64,000 nt of DNA from Neckera pumila. Lineage: Eukaryota; Streptophyta; Bryopsida; Hypnales; Neckeraceae. Positions 1 to 12,698 of the stretch are shown in pieces. The stretch spans positions 12,214,001-12,278,000 of the forward strand of contig OZ018415.1 in assembly GCA_963969595.1 (NCBI GenBank), read 5' to 3'. A model generated the notes under the pieces. It searched no databases, was not told the DNA's origin, and worked only from the letters and a program-made list of their open reading frames with translations. The translations under genes were made by a program, and so were the position numbers. Within the stretch, counting starts at the first letter, position 1. Every line of letters begins with the position of its first letter.

Positions 1-157
1 GTTTTCTATTCCCATGTCATATCTAACATGTCTAGTTTGAATTTGTACGGTTACAATTCAAAAAAAATTGATACAATTGATCAAAATGTTGGCATTTTGT
101 TCAATTTAGAGCAAATTCCAGATTGCCCAAAATAGGCCTTGGGCATTTAGGGATTAA
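1..157. mobile_element. Right end of a TTAA-flanked repeat (family R1), cut by the window edge
   Basis: This stretch matches about 60130-60276 closely and 13200-13340 more loosely. It finishes with GGGCATTTAGGGATTAA, so the outer edge is a TTAA like those flanking other elements in this window. Only the distal part is present, so the left end cannot be seen. No coding capacity. Confidence 0.6.
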
Positions 158-194
158 ATTAAAAACTTTGAAATTCAATATCGTTTTTGCTGTG

Positions 195-312
195 AGTTGG
201 AATGCCATGGAACAAAGTCAGTGCACCCTTCCTTGTTAAGGGCTTTTAGACGGTACCAAAAACACAATTGCAAAGTTCTGAAGATCTCAACGTAATGAAC
301 AAAACAGTACAA
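195..312 (-). repeat. Dispersed repeat K, single copy
   Basis: Reverse complement of the unit that forms the tandem array at 47473-49028. Recognisable parts, read on the + strand, are the GTGCACCCTTCCTTGTTAAG core, the GACGGTACC block, ATCTCAACGTAA, and a CAAAA-rich tail that corresponds to the TTTTG tract of the array. Many differences from the array copies are C-to-T or G-to-A, as in an old methylated repeat. Confidence 0.65.
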
Positions 313-3300
313 AACAAAACAACTTCATTTGAAGTATAAATATAAGTATCTCTCAATGCAAGTCAGGAGCTCCATCATTACTCATCGGCAACAAAAATGT
401 TTTGGGGAATTTGTCAATTTGTTGCTAGAAATTGATCTGGTTCAAGACCATCGACTAGGAGGCTATAAGAAATTTGAGGTTTGGGGGAGCAACTTTTTGT
501 CAAATCTATTCAAGCTTGAGCCAAGAAATTTGTCAAATCGTTTTTATTTATAGTAAATTATATAAGGATCAGAAGAATTTAAAATACCAAAAATAGGCTT
601 CCTCATCCTACAATTGATTAGTCATCAAGGATATGTAATTATCTAAAAAATTCACATTGCTCATTAGGTCCTCCTCTGATTAATCTATCATACCTAGTGT
701 ATTTATGATACACCTAATCGTATCCAAATAAGCAATAAAATATTGTTCCAATTATTATATTCCCTAATTTTTGTTGGACCTAGCTTGTTGGAGGTTGTAA
801 GGGTGTTCTAGATTCCCTTCTTACACATGTTTTGGACATCATTTAATATGAATCAATTATAAATTTTCAAAGTTTGTGTTGGAAATAAGCGTATCCAGAA
901 GCAACCCTAGGTTCTCATGAATCCAGGTAGTACATTTAAACAAGAACCGGGTGTAGTTATTACCTTAGGATGAAATGTGCATCACAAGAACAAACGTTTT
1001 TGCAATAGAGATGTCCAAATTTGTATTGCAATGGGCTTTTCTACTTTAACCTCGATTGAGGTAGAAATGTACTCATTGATACTTTGGATACCTTAGGTAT
1101 TGTACATTAAAGTATCCAATGTACAAAGTGGCGGATCAAAGTGAGACTCACCTTTGAACAAATCACAAATTTGTTTATGCGGATTGTGTTGAAACAATGC
1201 TGCACAATTCAAATTTCTACATTTCTACATTTTCTTGTCTATAATGATCAACCTCTTTTCATGAGAACATTAGGTTGATTCTCAATAATGGATTTCAAGG
1301 ATTTTGAAAATCTTTAGTTTATTCCTATAGTACCTCAAAAATGCATGTTAAAAATTCCAAATTCCAAAATTCTCTCACAAAAGACTTGACAAAAAGAACC
1401 ATGCTCAAATGCTTCTTTAGAAAACTTTAGGCGTATTTAGATACAATCATTTCCATAAGTGTTTTAGCTATAAAAATGTACTCTAACATAGTGGTACATT
1501 TTGCTTTCTCAATTCACCAACAACATACATATAGTAGACATTCAAGACATGAACGCTTTTAGTGATCACAACATTTCAACTTCCAAAAATTCTTAACTAA
1601 TTCTACAAAGTTCCAAAAAATATGAAACCACTTTGGTTAGATGGCAATTCCAATCGTCTTTCAAGAATATACTGAAAAATGTTTCAAGAAGTCTAAATTC
1701 TCCAATTTAATTTTCAACTTTTAAATGGGAGCCTTATGAAGCTCCTACCTTATATTTTAATGATGGCAACTAGAACATGGACACCCTTATGCGTTAGGAT
1801 TTGACACTCTTCAAATGTGGATGGTAAATGCTAAAGGCTCTTCACAATATTCTCTTAAGCCTCAATCTTAACATATCAAAGAATGGCCTTTGGTGGCTGG
1901 TTGGTATGTTTTTTTCTCTTTGTAGTAAAATTCCGTTTCATTTGTGCCAGAAAAAATAGAAAAAAAAGGCCTTTAAAATCGTTGTTCACTTTTAAATTTA
2001 GTTGTTAAATTTAGTTGTTGTATCCTTTACTCTACTTGATGAGTAGTCATTCAACTATTTACTATTTATGGATCATATTTGGTGAGAAGGGTGGAGGACA
2101 AAGAAATTGAAATCCCTTCCAAAATAAATGCAAAATTTGAGTTAGGCAAGCCATGCTCTTATGGCCGCACGTACCTCAACAAGGACACCCAAACCTCCAT
2201 GGACGATCCACGTGGTGTCCTTTGAGAAGCCTGCCAAGAATCCAACTCACAAGTCAGCAGGAAGCCAATGCCATCTATCCGTCCATCCGTAAATAACTAC
2301 TCGCCACAGTAACTTACTAGTCAGTTAACTCACTAACCAAGCGCGACTGATCCAGACATCCACCGGCAGTGTGAACGGAGGTCCCTACTCCGAGATTTTT
2401 CGATCTTCCTCCCCGGCATTGCCAAACATGGCAGGGACGGGGGTTGTTGCGCAATTGCAATGACGCAGTGCGCACATACTTGCGGTGCCACTCGGAACTA
2501 GTGAAGCTTACGCACCATTCAGGTATTGTGAAGCTCTTCACCGGTGTGCCGCTTTTCCTTGTCTTGGACGGAGTTTTTAGATGAAACGAATTGTCAGAGA
2601 TTCCTTAGTTTTGACTTCGACTCTGGTGCAAGTGCGCTATGATTTTACTTCGTCTGCTCGTCCTAGGATGGCACTCATTGCAGAGATTTTCGTGTGGTGA
2701 TGGTTTTTGTTAAGCGCGCGGGGAAGGATTTGATGTTCTGTGAGAGTGTTCAGGTGGATTGCTTGAGTTTTGTTTGTTTTGTTTTGCTTTTGTGCAATTG
2801 CTTTTGTGCAATTTCGAATGGTGCTGGCTGGTTGAGAGTTGGATGGTTCGTGTTGTGGAGTTGAATCGGTGTGGTGTGCATATGAGGTTTTGTACACGGC
2901 CTTGGATCATTTCGTCGTGGAGTTTGAGATTCTTTGGTCTTTGTGAGCTGGATTAACATGGATAGTAATTTTAGAAGTGTGAGAGGTACTAGAGGAGAGA
3001 GAGATTGTTCTAAGTTTATGTGCAATCAATCGCTTGTTAGGTTGTACTGAGTATCTAATCTGTGTATAGATTAGAATTTTAGGGAGTGTGGAGAGGTACT
3101 TCACCTTTTGTACCAAGTCTTTCTGAGCGAGTGAAGTTTATTGATTCTATCGCAGACAATTGTCCAGATCTAAATTTTTCCGGAACAATTCGTTCCGATG
3201 TTTGTCGGTGACTTGTTTATTGTGTGGTTGGAGATGAAAGAAATGAAAAAAAGCTCATTTCTGAAACTCGAATGTTGTACCTGGATAGAAGATCTTTGTG

Positions 3301-3711
3301 TTTTCAAACCCTGGATAGCTTAGGAAAAGTGATGAGAGCCTCTCTTTGTGACTCTACGTCGTTGGCAGCTTGGTCAGGATACTTGAGTAGTTCTTCCGAG
3401 GTGTCTTGTGTACATTTACAGTGAATGTGCGAATCTGTGACTACACGAAAGTGTGAGGTATCTATCTGTATGTGGCTTGAATTTCATCGATGAGAATATG
3501 CACTGATCGACGCAAGCAGTGCTTTATTGCCTTTCACAAGGACGCGCTGTTATATGCCTAGGACTGGATTGGCTTTAAACTTTCACCAAGTAGCTGATCC
3601 TTCGCTGTGCTACAGGTTTGGTAAACTGAAGTGCACTTGATAACCAGACGACGAATTGCTCCAAGTAGAATTTATCTGAGAGAGCAGTGATTTTGTTGGC
3701 CACCATTCAAA
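313..3711. other. Intergenic DNA and upstream region of the G6PD gene
   Basis: Positions 313-2100 are AT-rich with only short chance ORFs. From about 2150 the base composition becomes balanced up to the start codon at 3712, so the promoter and a long 5' leader, perhaps with a leader intron, probably lie here. A perfect G-box core CACGTG sits at 2209-2214. The small ORFs on both strands between 2317 and 3424 have no recognisable domain and overlap one another; I treat them as non-coding. Confidence 0.45.
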
Positions 3712-6700
3712 ATGGGAACTACTGCTCAGACGGCTCCTCCACTGCAAGTGGAAGAACATGGTAATAAGGATCATCAGCCAGCCCAACTAAAGAGTTTGGA
3801 GGGTGGCTGCCTTTCTTTGGTTGTGCTTGGTGCATCTGGAGATCTTGCAAAGAAGAAGACCTTTCCAGCCATTTTCAATCTCTACAAGCAGGTACAGTAA
3901 TCTGCGTCAGCACTAATTTCCTATTTAATGTGCATACATTTACTCTTTCTATTGCCGCTATCTATACACGTTATTTTAGGTTATTCGTGTACGGGTAAGT
4001 TTGTGAAGGCCCCCCAAACATAGTTGTGTAATCACCCCGGTAGTCACATGGCCTAGTACTAGAGCAATGTAGGTAAAGAAATAAGTTTCCAATCAAAAAT
4101 TTGTAGCCTGAAGTTTCTTGGTTTAAAGTTGCGACTGTAAATAGAATGAAAGTGGAGCATCTGCCTCCACCACATCAATCATGAGGGATTTGACGATCCC
4201 CTCTTCTCTATTAGACCCAGCTGTGTTCGGGCTTGATGTTTTTCATTGAGGCACCCACTTCTGAGTGAATCCGCATTAAAATTCTTGACGAAGTTCTAGT
4301 GCCAGGAATATCTGCTGCTAACATGGATTTCGATTTTGAAGGCTTTTGTTATCTGAGTCATGTTCATTCAATTCCTCGGGATAATAATGTTGCGCAATTT
4401 AATGACAGGGCTTCTTGCCGGACGAGTTGAGAATTTTTGGGTATGCGAGGTCCAAAATGACCAATGAGGAACTGCACAAGAAGATTCGTGGGTAAGTTTT
4501 TCCTTGTTAGCAATCCTTTATGTGCTCTATCTCTCTTTGACCTCTTCATGTGGCTCACAGAAAGGCGTCATTTGCTGGAATTTTGGAACACAGTTATTAT
4601 GTTTGATGTTGCCAATGGCATGCTAGATTGAAAGATTTGATAGTAAAATATCACGATCTATAGCCTGTTGAAGTTCTCGCTAACCAGCGCGAGCATTTAA
4701 GAGAATCTACACTAAACGCGCAAAGTAAAATGAGAATATCTCTACTATACGTCATTCTATTTAGAGGTCGAATTTGCATACCAAAATGCCATTTAATTTT
4801 GACGTCTCTCGTTTTATCTATGGATTTAGAGCTTCTTATCTTGTTTGCTTTCAGGAACTTGAAAACCGATAGTACAAGCCTGAACCCTGAGGGCCAGATC
4901 AAGGAATTTCTCAACAAGGTATTCATGTCATTCACGTTGTTGGATGATTGTTTGGCGACTTGAAGTCACTGACGCATAGAACTGATCATATATCAGTTTT
5001 TTTAACTCTATGGTTCCAGGGATGGGTCTTATTTGTAAAGCCTATATATCATCAAAGCTTTTGTGAATCATGGTCAATTTGTGCTTATCAGAAGTGAAAT
5101 TCTGCAGGTTACATACCTACACGGGGCTTATGATGCCGATGAAGGTTATATCAGTTTAAACAAGGAGGTTGGCCAATTTGAAAAGGAGAAGAATCTTGAT
5201 GATAATCCCACTCGTCGACTCTTTTACTTTGCTTTGCCCCCTTCAGTGTATCCGCTTGTGAGCGAAAGGGTTCGGAAGCACTGCATGAATCAAAGTAATC
5301 TCCGCTTATCTCAAGTGAACTTATTTTTATTTCCTTCCTCTTCATCCTAATAACAGTTAGTTGTCTAGGTTCTGTCCTAAACATGGGCACCATTTTCAGT
5401 TTGTCGAAAGCACTTGTTCGCTGAGCTAAAAGCCTTAATCTTTTGTCTAGGAGTCATTTATTCTAATTTTATCCTATATTTTCTCACTCTATCTTCAACA
5501 GGAGGATGGACAAGAGTCATTGTGGAAAAACCTTTTGGGAAGGACTTGGATTCATCTGAAGCTTTGAGCTCTGAGCTAGGAGCTCTCTTCTCAGAAGATC
5601 AACTTTACCGTATTGATCATTATCTGGGGAAAGAGCTTGTACAAAATTTGGTATGTGTATTCCAATTGCCTTAATATTTTTATTTATTTTTATTTTTGGC
5701 AAGACTTATAATTACTCTCACTCATCCTTGATGTAGGCAAGAGGTTTTGGGCTTCCAATCAGACTTTTGAATCGACTTTTGGAGTTGTTTTGTAATGTGG
5801 TGATGTGTGGTGATTTGTGCAGTTAGTCATGAGATTTGCCAACCGCTTCTTTGTACCTATTTGGAACCGGGACAACATTGCTAATGTCCAGGTACACAAT
5901 ACTCCTGTCGTAGAAGCATGAATTTATCGAGATGCTGTATTTTTTAAGTTGTTTGAAAATTGGTGAGCTTTTATGACAGCATAGTGATAGCGAAGTGTAA
6001 TTTCGACCATCAAATCCTGGAATTTTGAATGAAGATATCTGTATCCCTGGTCTTTGTTCCGGATAGATTGCTCCGGTATGAACTATTACCTCGTTTAGAA
6101 TTATTAACTTACTGTTCTTTACATGCTATTTCGCAGTTGTGAGAGACTAATGTGCACATCAGTTGTACAGATACAACTCTGATGATCTTTCTGGTTATTC
6201 TTGCAGATTGTATTTAAGGAGGACTTTGGAACCGAAGGACGAGGCGGTTACTTTGATGAATACGGGTAGGTCACTTCAGTGATTGTCATTTTCAATAGAT
6301 TGATGTACCAGTTCCGCACTACAGAATTTTTTTTAATGCGGGTGTCTCGTTTGAATACTTCCAGAATGCCATTGTGAATTCATGTTGCATTCGGTTTACT
6401 GTGCATCTCGAGATATGTAGTAGTCACCAATTCTTTTTTTCTCTGCAGAATTATCCGGGACATCATCCAAAATCATCTCATGCAGGTTTGGATCAGAAGA
6501 TTAAGAATTATATTTGTTGATGAAGATCAGTCTAACAGGGTTATGTGAAACTCGGAACTGGAATTCCGGGGAATTTATAATCCAAGTTGATTTTCGCTGA
6601 TGTGGGATTTTCATAGCTCAGTAATATATCCAGTTCTCTGTCAGAGTCTGGAGAAGCTGGAGAATTTTTTTTGGGTTTTTGATGACAATCATGATGATTT

Positions 6701-9126
6701 GGCTACCACCACGCAGCTTATAAGGATATTTGTGTGAGGCAGGTACTGTGTCTGGTGACCATGGAAAAGCCAGTTTCACTAAATCCTGAGCATGTTCGGG
6801 ACGAAAAAGTCAAGGTGCGCGAATCATTTTGGATTTTGATTGCAATCTTCGTGTTGTCACTGGCACGAGCTTCACCTAGTTGTCTCGTTCTTTTTCTTGC
6901 AGTTTTCAGTAGCTCATGTGGGAATTTGATTTGTCTAATTTCATTCACTTGTCTACCAACGTGAAATACAGTATTCTTATTAATTCTGGTTATTTATATA
7001 TTTGGCCTTGTCTGAATTATATTTTTCACAATATTTTTACTTTGCTGCAGTCTTTGGGTTTATTCAAAGACATATTTTTCACAATATGATCAATCAAATT
7101 GATCATTTTAGAACTATAATAATCTCGGTCCTCTAGGAGTTAGTCAATGTAATGGAAGCACCACAAGCATTATTTCTCCTCTGTTGAAAGGCTCATAATT
7201 TAATTTCCCAATGGGCAGGTGCTGCGTTGTATTGAGCCAATCAATAATGAGGATGTGGTGATTGGGCAGTATGAGGGCTACAAGGATGACCCTACTGTTC
7301 CAAATGATTCCGCAACTCCTACTTTTGCTACTGTTGTTTTGCGTATCAACAACGAACGATGGGATGGTATGCACTTATTTACGTACAAGTCTCTGTCGGA
7401 TAGCCCTTTATGAACATTAGTTATCTTCTGCGGAAACGAAATGAATTGTCCCTGACCATATTCTGATGCATATTATATGCTTGTTGTAGGCGTACCCTTC
7501 ATCATGAGAGCTGGCAAGGCTTTGGATTCTCGAAAAGCTGAAGTTCGTGTGCAGTTTAAGGATGTTCCTGGGGACATCTTTAAGTGTGAGTATTTTCCTA
7601 AATGCCTTTTTCTTGAGGTCAAATCATCCCCTCATTGTGACAAAAGAGAGGCTTGTCAATGAATCAATGAATCATGGAATCACTGTTCATATCATTAATT
7701 ACCAATGGTAGAGCTCACCCTTCGAGAGTAGTGCCTTTATGCTCATTAGATATCCTTTCCCTGCAGCTACTCTTTGTAACAAGGGATTTGTTTTCACACT
7801 TTCGCATTTGATACCTGAAACCTTTGATAACTTAATGTTATCTTTGCTGTGCATAGGCAAGAACAAAGGTCCCAATGAGTTTGTAATGCGTCTGCAACCA
7901 GATGAGGCGATGTACATGAAATTAACGGTTTGTATCATACTTCTTCATTTATTTGTAATTGAGGTGCTCTCAGTATTTCTTATCTATTTGTAATCGACAT
8001 TCTATAAAATTCTGTAATTTTTTCGAAATCAAGGAAACTATTGTTTCAGCTTGTTATGTTTCGTATGTCTTCATTGGAGAAGATTAAGCTAACAAACAAT
8101 GGAATATGGATGACAGATGAAAGATCCGGGCTTGGACATGGATACGACTTTGAGTGAGCTGGACATGTCATATGCCAGTCGCTATAACGATGTCGTTATC
8201 CCAGAGGCTTACGAACGCCTGATTCTTGATACGTAAATGCCTCCACTGTTTCTGTATCATCGATTTTAGAGTGACTATTGTTGATCATTGTTGCAATTGC
8301 CTTGGTGTGCCGCTACAGCTATTTAGTGTGCGATGACCTCTTCGTAGTCCTATAAAGCATTAGGAACACCATGAATTATTGTACTTATTAATCATCGTCA
8401 CTTACTCAATTTTTGATCTTGTGGTGGCCACTTGTTGTCTGTGTGACTATTCTCTTGATGGTGATCCTTAGTTACTTACCTTTACTAAAAGACATTCATG
8501 CACTCCATGGTACACTCTTTTGGTTTTATATTGCGTCATGGAGCACATTAAATAGTATAACGTGTAGCTGGGTACAGAGCAGATTGTTCTATAGGAAGGA
8601 ACCCACTTGATAAAGTTTTTACTAGCAACATAGTATTTAGTGACGTCTTCTTGTGGTTGCATTATGTGCAGTATTCGTGGGGATCAGCAAAATTTTGTGC
8701 GAAGGGATGAGTTGCAGGTATTTTGATAATATTTATCCCATACCTCATAATCAGCCTCAATTTTATGATGAAATTCTGATTTTACACAGAAATAGTTGCG
8801 GAGGTGATTCTCCTAGTCCCTTGGTCTTTGTTGAAAGTTTGATATTAATAATTGTTTTGTAGAGCAGTGTACATACCGAATTTATCTATATCTACTGGTG
8901 TTATTGTTCTGACCTATTTATCTGTAATTTTGCCTAGATTGCGTGGAAGATTTTTACACCGCTTTTGCATCTCATCGATGCTCGGAAGCTCCCGCTGATA
9001 TCCTACAAGCAAGGCTCTCGAGGTCCGGCTGAATCTGATGACTTGAATGCGCGGGTTGGATACGTGCGAACACCTGGTTACATTTGGAAGCCAGCTACAT
9101 TGAGGGCAGGTAACGCAGCTTTGTGA
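3712..9126 (+). CDS. G6PD: Glucose-6-phosphate 1-dehydrogenase, cytosolic form (15 exons)
   Basis: Oxidises glucose 6-phosphate with NADP+ to 6-phosphogluconolactone and NADPH, the first step of the oxidative pentose phosphate pathway. Exons: 3712-3891, 4409-4491, 4855-4918, 5108-5294, 5502-5650, 5823-5891, 6207-6265, 6449-6485, 6743-6814, 7219-7366, 7490-7585, 7857-7927, 8117-8232, 8672-8717, 8938-9126. All junctions are GT-AG and the phases close to 1566 nt, 521 aa, close to the roughly 510-520 residues of plant cytosolic enzymes. Visible motifs: the dinucleotide-binding GASGDLA at residues 40-46, the substrate/catalytic RIDHYLGK at 208-215, [23 protein letters not shown], and [14 protein letters not shown] near the C terminus. 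Only about 30 residues precede the Rossmann fold and none look like a plastid transit peptide, which favours the cytosolic isoform. The last residues, RAGNAAL, run past the usual family end and include a GCAG/GTAACG site that could be an alternative donor. Confidence 0.95.
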
Positions 9127-10309
9127 CTCTACTGTTCGTTTTATTAGGATACTGAGTGTGAGATATTTGAGGACTGAGTACGCTTGTGGGCATTTGTAGT
9201 GAGATTGTAGCTTTTCTAGAACGGACCTGAGAGATACCTGTGCATCTTGAGTGATGGAGGTGGTGAATCTTTTCACTACAAATTAGGATGCATAGGGAAA
9301 ATATGCACTGTTAAGTACGTGCATCTGATGTAGCTAGTCTGTAATGAAAATAACCTGTCCATGTGTAATGGTAACAGTTTTAATCTCCTCAATTTTTCAA
9401 ACATCTAGTTTTGGAGAAGTTGGATGTTGGGGAGCAGGGTTCTTTTGGGGGGCAATTTATCACTCTGACGTACAGATTCTGGCCTCTCCTGCTTGGTCCC
9501 TCCAAAATTTGGGCACTGCAGTGAGGCGAGCGCGAGGCTCACAGATCCAAAAAAACCCACTGTTGAGGAGAGTAAGTGGTTACCTTTATGAAAATATTTT
9601 GAGATTATGTGTGGACAATATAATGAAGGTATTCTAATTTATTGAATGTTATCTGTATCATGTTTCACTTTGTTGCTTTTGATACGTAGAAAACGCAATG
9701 GATGATCTTTTGAGGTGGGGTACAAATGTGATGGCCTTGATCTATTTGTAACAAGTGGATGGGATGCAGTTTAGCTTAGCTTAGCATAGCATACCTTGTA
9801 TGTTTCATTACTAACCAGTTGGGAATGAATGATATCATCTGCTACAATGGAAAGGTACGAAAATTCTTATGTCCTGTCACTCAACCTAAAACTATCAGCC
9901 TCTCATTACCTACATGTGAAAATCACTGGCACATCATGGATTGCCATACCTGTGTCATTGCCAAGAGTGTAACTTAGGCAGTGGTAGATTTGTTACCGTC
10001 ATGGCAGATTTTCCAGCACATACTTAGAAACATCTCCCAGATGACATTAAAATATGACTCAAACTATGACTAATATATGTCAATGACGTCACCCAAAGTA
10101 CTATGCTGAGATACTTGGCAACAGCATGGATGTCCAGCAAAACCACTTGACCCCATTCATCAACATCAGGAAGCATCTCACAAATCTTTTGGAATCTTGA
10201 AGGCAAAAGGGAAAAAATTTCTGGACATATGACCACAAAAGCTGATGCTACAGCTGGGAAAGTCATCACCCAACAGCCAACCCCCCTTGCAGAGTTCTTG
10301 TTTTCATCA
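9127..10309. other. 3' flank of G6PD and intergenic DNA
   Basis: The first few hundred bases are probably the 3' untranslated region. A 97-codon ORF at 9344-9637 has no recognisable domain. No RNA gene or transposon was recognised. Confidence 0.35.
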
Positions 10310-11265
10310 CTCAACCCTTGTCAAAAAATGTTTCAGTAAGAGATTTTCACAACCAAGATGTACTGTGAATTCACTAAGTCCCCATAATGCTGCATATGCA
10401 TAACTTAGTAGTGGTAGGCTGATGTTTTACTTTACACTGCAATTCTTACTAATGGAAATTCAGCAATTTTGAATCTTGCATGTGCGTGTAGCAACTATGG
10501 TGGACAAAACCCTGCTCTACCTGCAAAATCATTATCAAGATAAAAAGAATGTCAGATACACCTCATAAGTGCCCGCTATCAAATGTATATATCTATAGTA
10601 CTTCCATTGATAATTTAACCCTTTAGTGACCGTGGTTGATTTGGGGGGTGAGTTTAGTTTTTGAATACCAAATTTGGAAAAGGGAAATTTCATCACTATT
10701 CCAAGGAAGTAATCCTAGATCAAACCGTAGGAATTGATGTTGTAGGTTTTATCCGTTAAAAAAACAAAAAGTGAACATGATCTAACGGTGCAATTTGTTG
10801 TGAGTGATCTTCAAAGTGCGATGCATCAAATCAGCCTTCAACTGAAGCAGCATAATACATTATTGCCCATAACTTTGGAAACATGCCTCCACAATTCATG
10901 GGATTGCTGGGCAACGTTTCTATCGTTCTTAGGCGTCAATTACAAATAGAATTATATGAATTGCTGAATATATATGCTGATTTAGAAGGTATGACTTAGG
11001 TTGGCCCTCTTGTCTTTGGACAAGTACAGCTACCTTGTTATTGCATAGAATTCTTTGAAATTGGATTTGTTTGGAGTGCATGCTGAAGCTCTATTTGTGT
11101 ACCTCTTTGAGTTTTTTCAAATACCATGTATTGAGGGCAGTAAAAGACTAAGAATCCAATATTCAACCCAAAAGTGGTCAACCAATCACTAAAGGGTTAA
11201 ACACTCACATAACTTTCAAAGAATACATTCAGTTATAATACTTTTTGGCTACTTCAGTCAATTTT
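10310..11265. repeat. Local duplication, copy A (interrupted by a TTAA element)
   Basis: 10310-10614 plus 11201-11265 align almost base for base with copy B at 11337-12145, starting at ATCACTCAACCCTTGTCAAA and continuing through CACAACCAAGATGTA, GTGAATTCACTAAGTCCCCA, TTTTGAATCTTGCA, CTTCCATTGATAA and ACATAACTTTCAA. Each copy carries different insertions, so each supplies the empty site of the other. Confidence 0.85.
10615..11200. mobile_element. 586-bp TTAA-flanked inverted-repeat element (piggyBac-like MITE candidate)
   Basis: The left end reads TTAACCCTTTAGTGACC and the right end, reverse-complemented, TTAACCCTTTAGTGATTGG. The inverted repeats continue imperfectly to a GGG about 30 bases in. 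The duplicated copy at about 12075 has GATAAACTAAATATTTACAT where this copy has GATAATTTAA, element, ACACTCACAT, so the pre-insertion site held one TTAA or CTAA. TTAA duplication with CCC-starting ends is the hallmark of the piggyBac superfamily. No transposase ORF is present, so it is non-autonomous. Confidence 0.75.
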
Positions 11266-11427
11266 CTTTACTTCAACATTCTAAGAAGATTTTGTTTCCT
11301 TATGTGCAAACTAACAAAGATTTTGTTTCCTTGTTTTTATCACTCAACCCTTGTCAAAAATGTTTCAGTAAGAGATTTTCACAACCAAGATGTATTGTGA
11401 ATTCACTAAGTCCCCATAATACTGTAC

Positions 11428-11660
11428 CATTACAAAAAATATGAGGCCTCCACAAGGCCGCTAAGCCTGGATCCCCGTGGTGATATTATGGAAAAAATAA
11501 AAAATAAAAGAATTGAAAACTTGAAATGTGACAACATGGTCGTATTTTGACCACGTCAATGCCATGTCATATTTATATATATATATATTGCAATTGCATC
11601 CTGTGGGTGCCGAAAATCACGCACTTACAGCCTTGTTGAGGTCTCATATTTTTTGTAATG
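11428..11660. mobile_element. CATTA-ended MITE, copy 1
   Basis: Ends are CATTACAAAAAATATGAGG and its inverted form CTCATATTTTTTGTAATG. Subterminal blocks CCGCTAAGCCTGG and GGTGCCGAAAATCAC, an A-rich middle and a CATG/TGCCATGTCA segment recur in the copies at 25730, 37172 and 51621. The duplicate at about 10400 lacks it and keeps a continuous CCATAATGCTGCATATGCAT, so it inserted after the local duplication. No clean target duplication is visible. Confidence 0.75.
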
Positions 11661-11725
11661 ATGTTTAGTAGTAGATAGGCTGATGTTTTACTTTACACTA
11701 CAATTTTTACTAATGAAAATTCAAC

Positions 11726-11923
11726 GGGTTTTTTATTTCTTTTATTTTTATATTTTGACACAAGTGTATTGAAGAGCACATTGCAAGGATTCCGTCAAGT
11801 AGGAAGGTTGCTTTCGTGCCAAATAAATACAATCTATCGCCGCCAAGTATCGAACCTACAACCACGCCATTCGATCTCAGTATCTTTCCACCATCACCCG
11901 GTAGTTTAGGGTCATCTTGGACC
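11726..11923 (-). mobile_element. tRNA-derived SINE-like insertion with 10-bp target duplication
   Basis: The insertion is flanked by the direct repeat AAAATTCAAC at 11716-11725 and 11924-11933, while the duplicate near 10454-10463 has the site once. Read on the - strand it begins GGTCCAAGATGACCC, contains TGGTGGAAAGATACTGAG followed by GTTGTAGGTTCGATACTT, which fits a Pol III B box (GGTTCGA core), and ends in an A-rich tail (AAATAAAAAACCC). The A box is diverged. The 71-codon - strand ORF through it is a by-product. Confidence 0.75.
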
Positions 11924-12145
11924 AAAATTCAACAATTTTGAATCTTGCACTATAGTGGACAAACCTTGCTCTACTTGCAGAATCATTATCAAGATCAAAA
12001 TAGGATGTTAGATACACTTCAAGTTACCCCATAAATAACTGCTATCAAATACATATTTATAGCACTTCCATTGATAAACTAAATATTTACATAACTTTCA
12101 AGAAATACATTTATTAGACTTTTTGGCTACTTCATTCAATACAAA

Positions 12146-12698
12146 TGCAATAGCCAAAAAATTTCAAATCAATATTGCAATTTGTCAGAGTTGTGGCCAT
12201 CGTTATCACATTGGACAAGTTAAGGTAACTATACCGACCCAAACAGGCGGACACATCGAACGGCTCAAACAAATCGAACGAACAATGTAACCACTTTAAA
12301 GTAGTAACATTGAGCAGGTTAGTGTCACCAAATTGGTGAGCAAATTAGATGGTTCAGATGGACGGTCCGTCCAATGTGACAACTATGGCACTGAACTATT
12401 GTTGTGGCTCTGCATCCTACACAATGACGGCTAACAACTCACTTCAAAAAGTAATGACAAAAGTGGAGGGATCCAAGCAAACAATCACGGATTTCATCAA
12501 GCGCTCATCTATGGTTTTTAATGAATCATGGATGTTTGTTATTCAATTAATCATAAATCTTATTTACAAAAATTTGTTCATGATAAATCACACTAATTCT
12601 AATATGAAATTATTTAGAAATTAATTCTACTTTGTAATTTAGCAAACTTTCAAATTACAATGATGGAAAAGTTCACATGTCAATATTCAAGTCAAAAT
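12146..12698. other. AT-rich intergenic DNA
   Basis: A 91-codon + strand ORF at 12349-12624 has no recognisable domain and runs into very AT-rich sequence. Nothing else is seen. Confidence 0.3.

Larger units (their letters stand above)
11337..12145. repeat. Local duplication, copy B (carries a MITE and a SINE-like insertion)
   Basis: Partner of copy A at 10310-11265. It lacks the 586-bp TTAA element but has two insertions of its own, at 11428-11660 and 11726-11923, that copy A lacks. Outside the insertions the two copies differ mainly by scattered substitutions and small indels. Confidence 0.85.
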
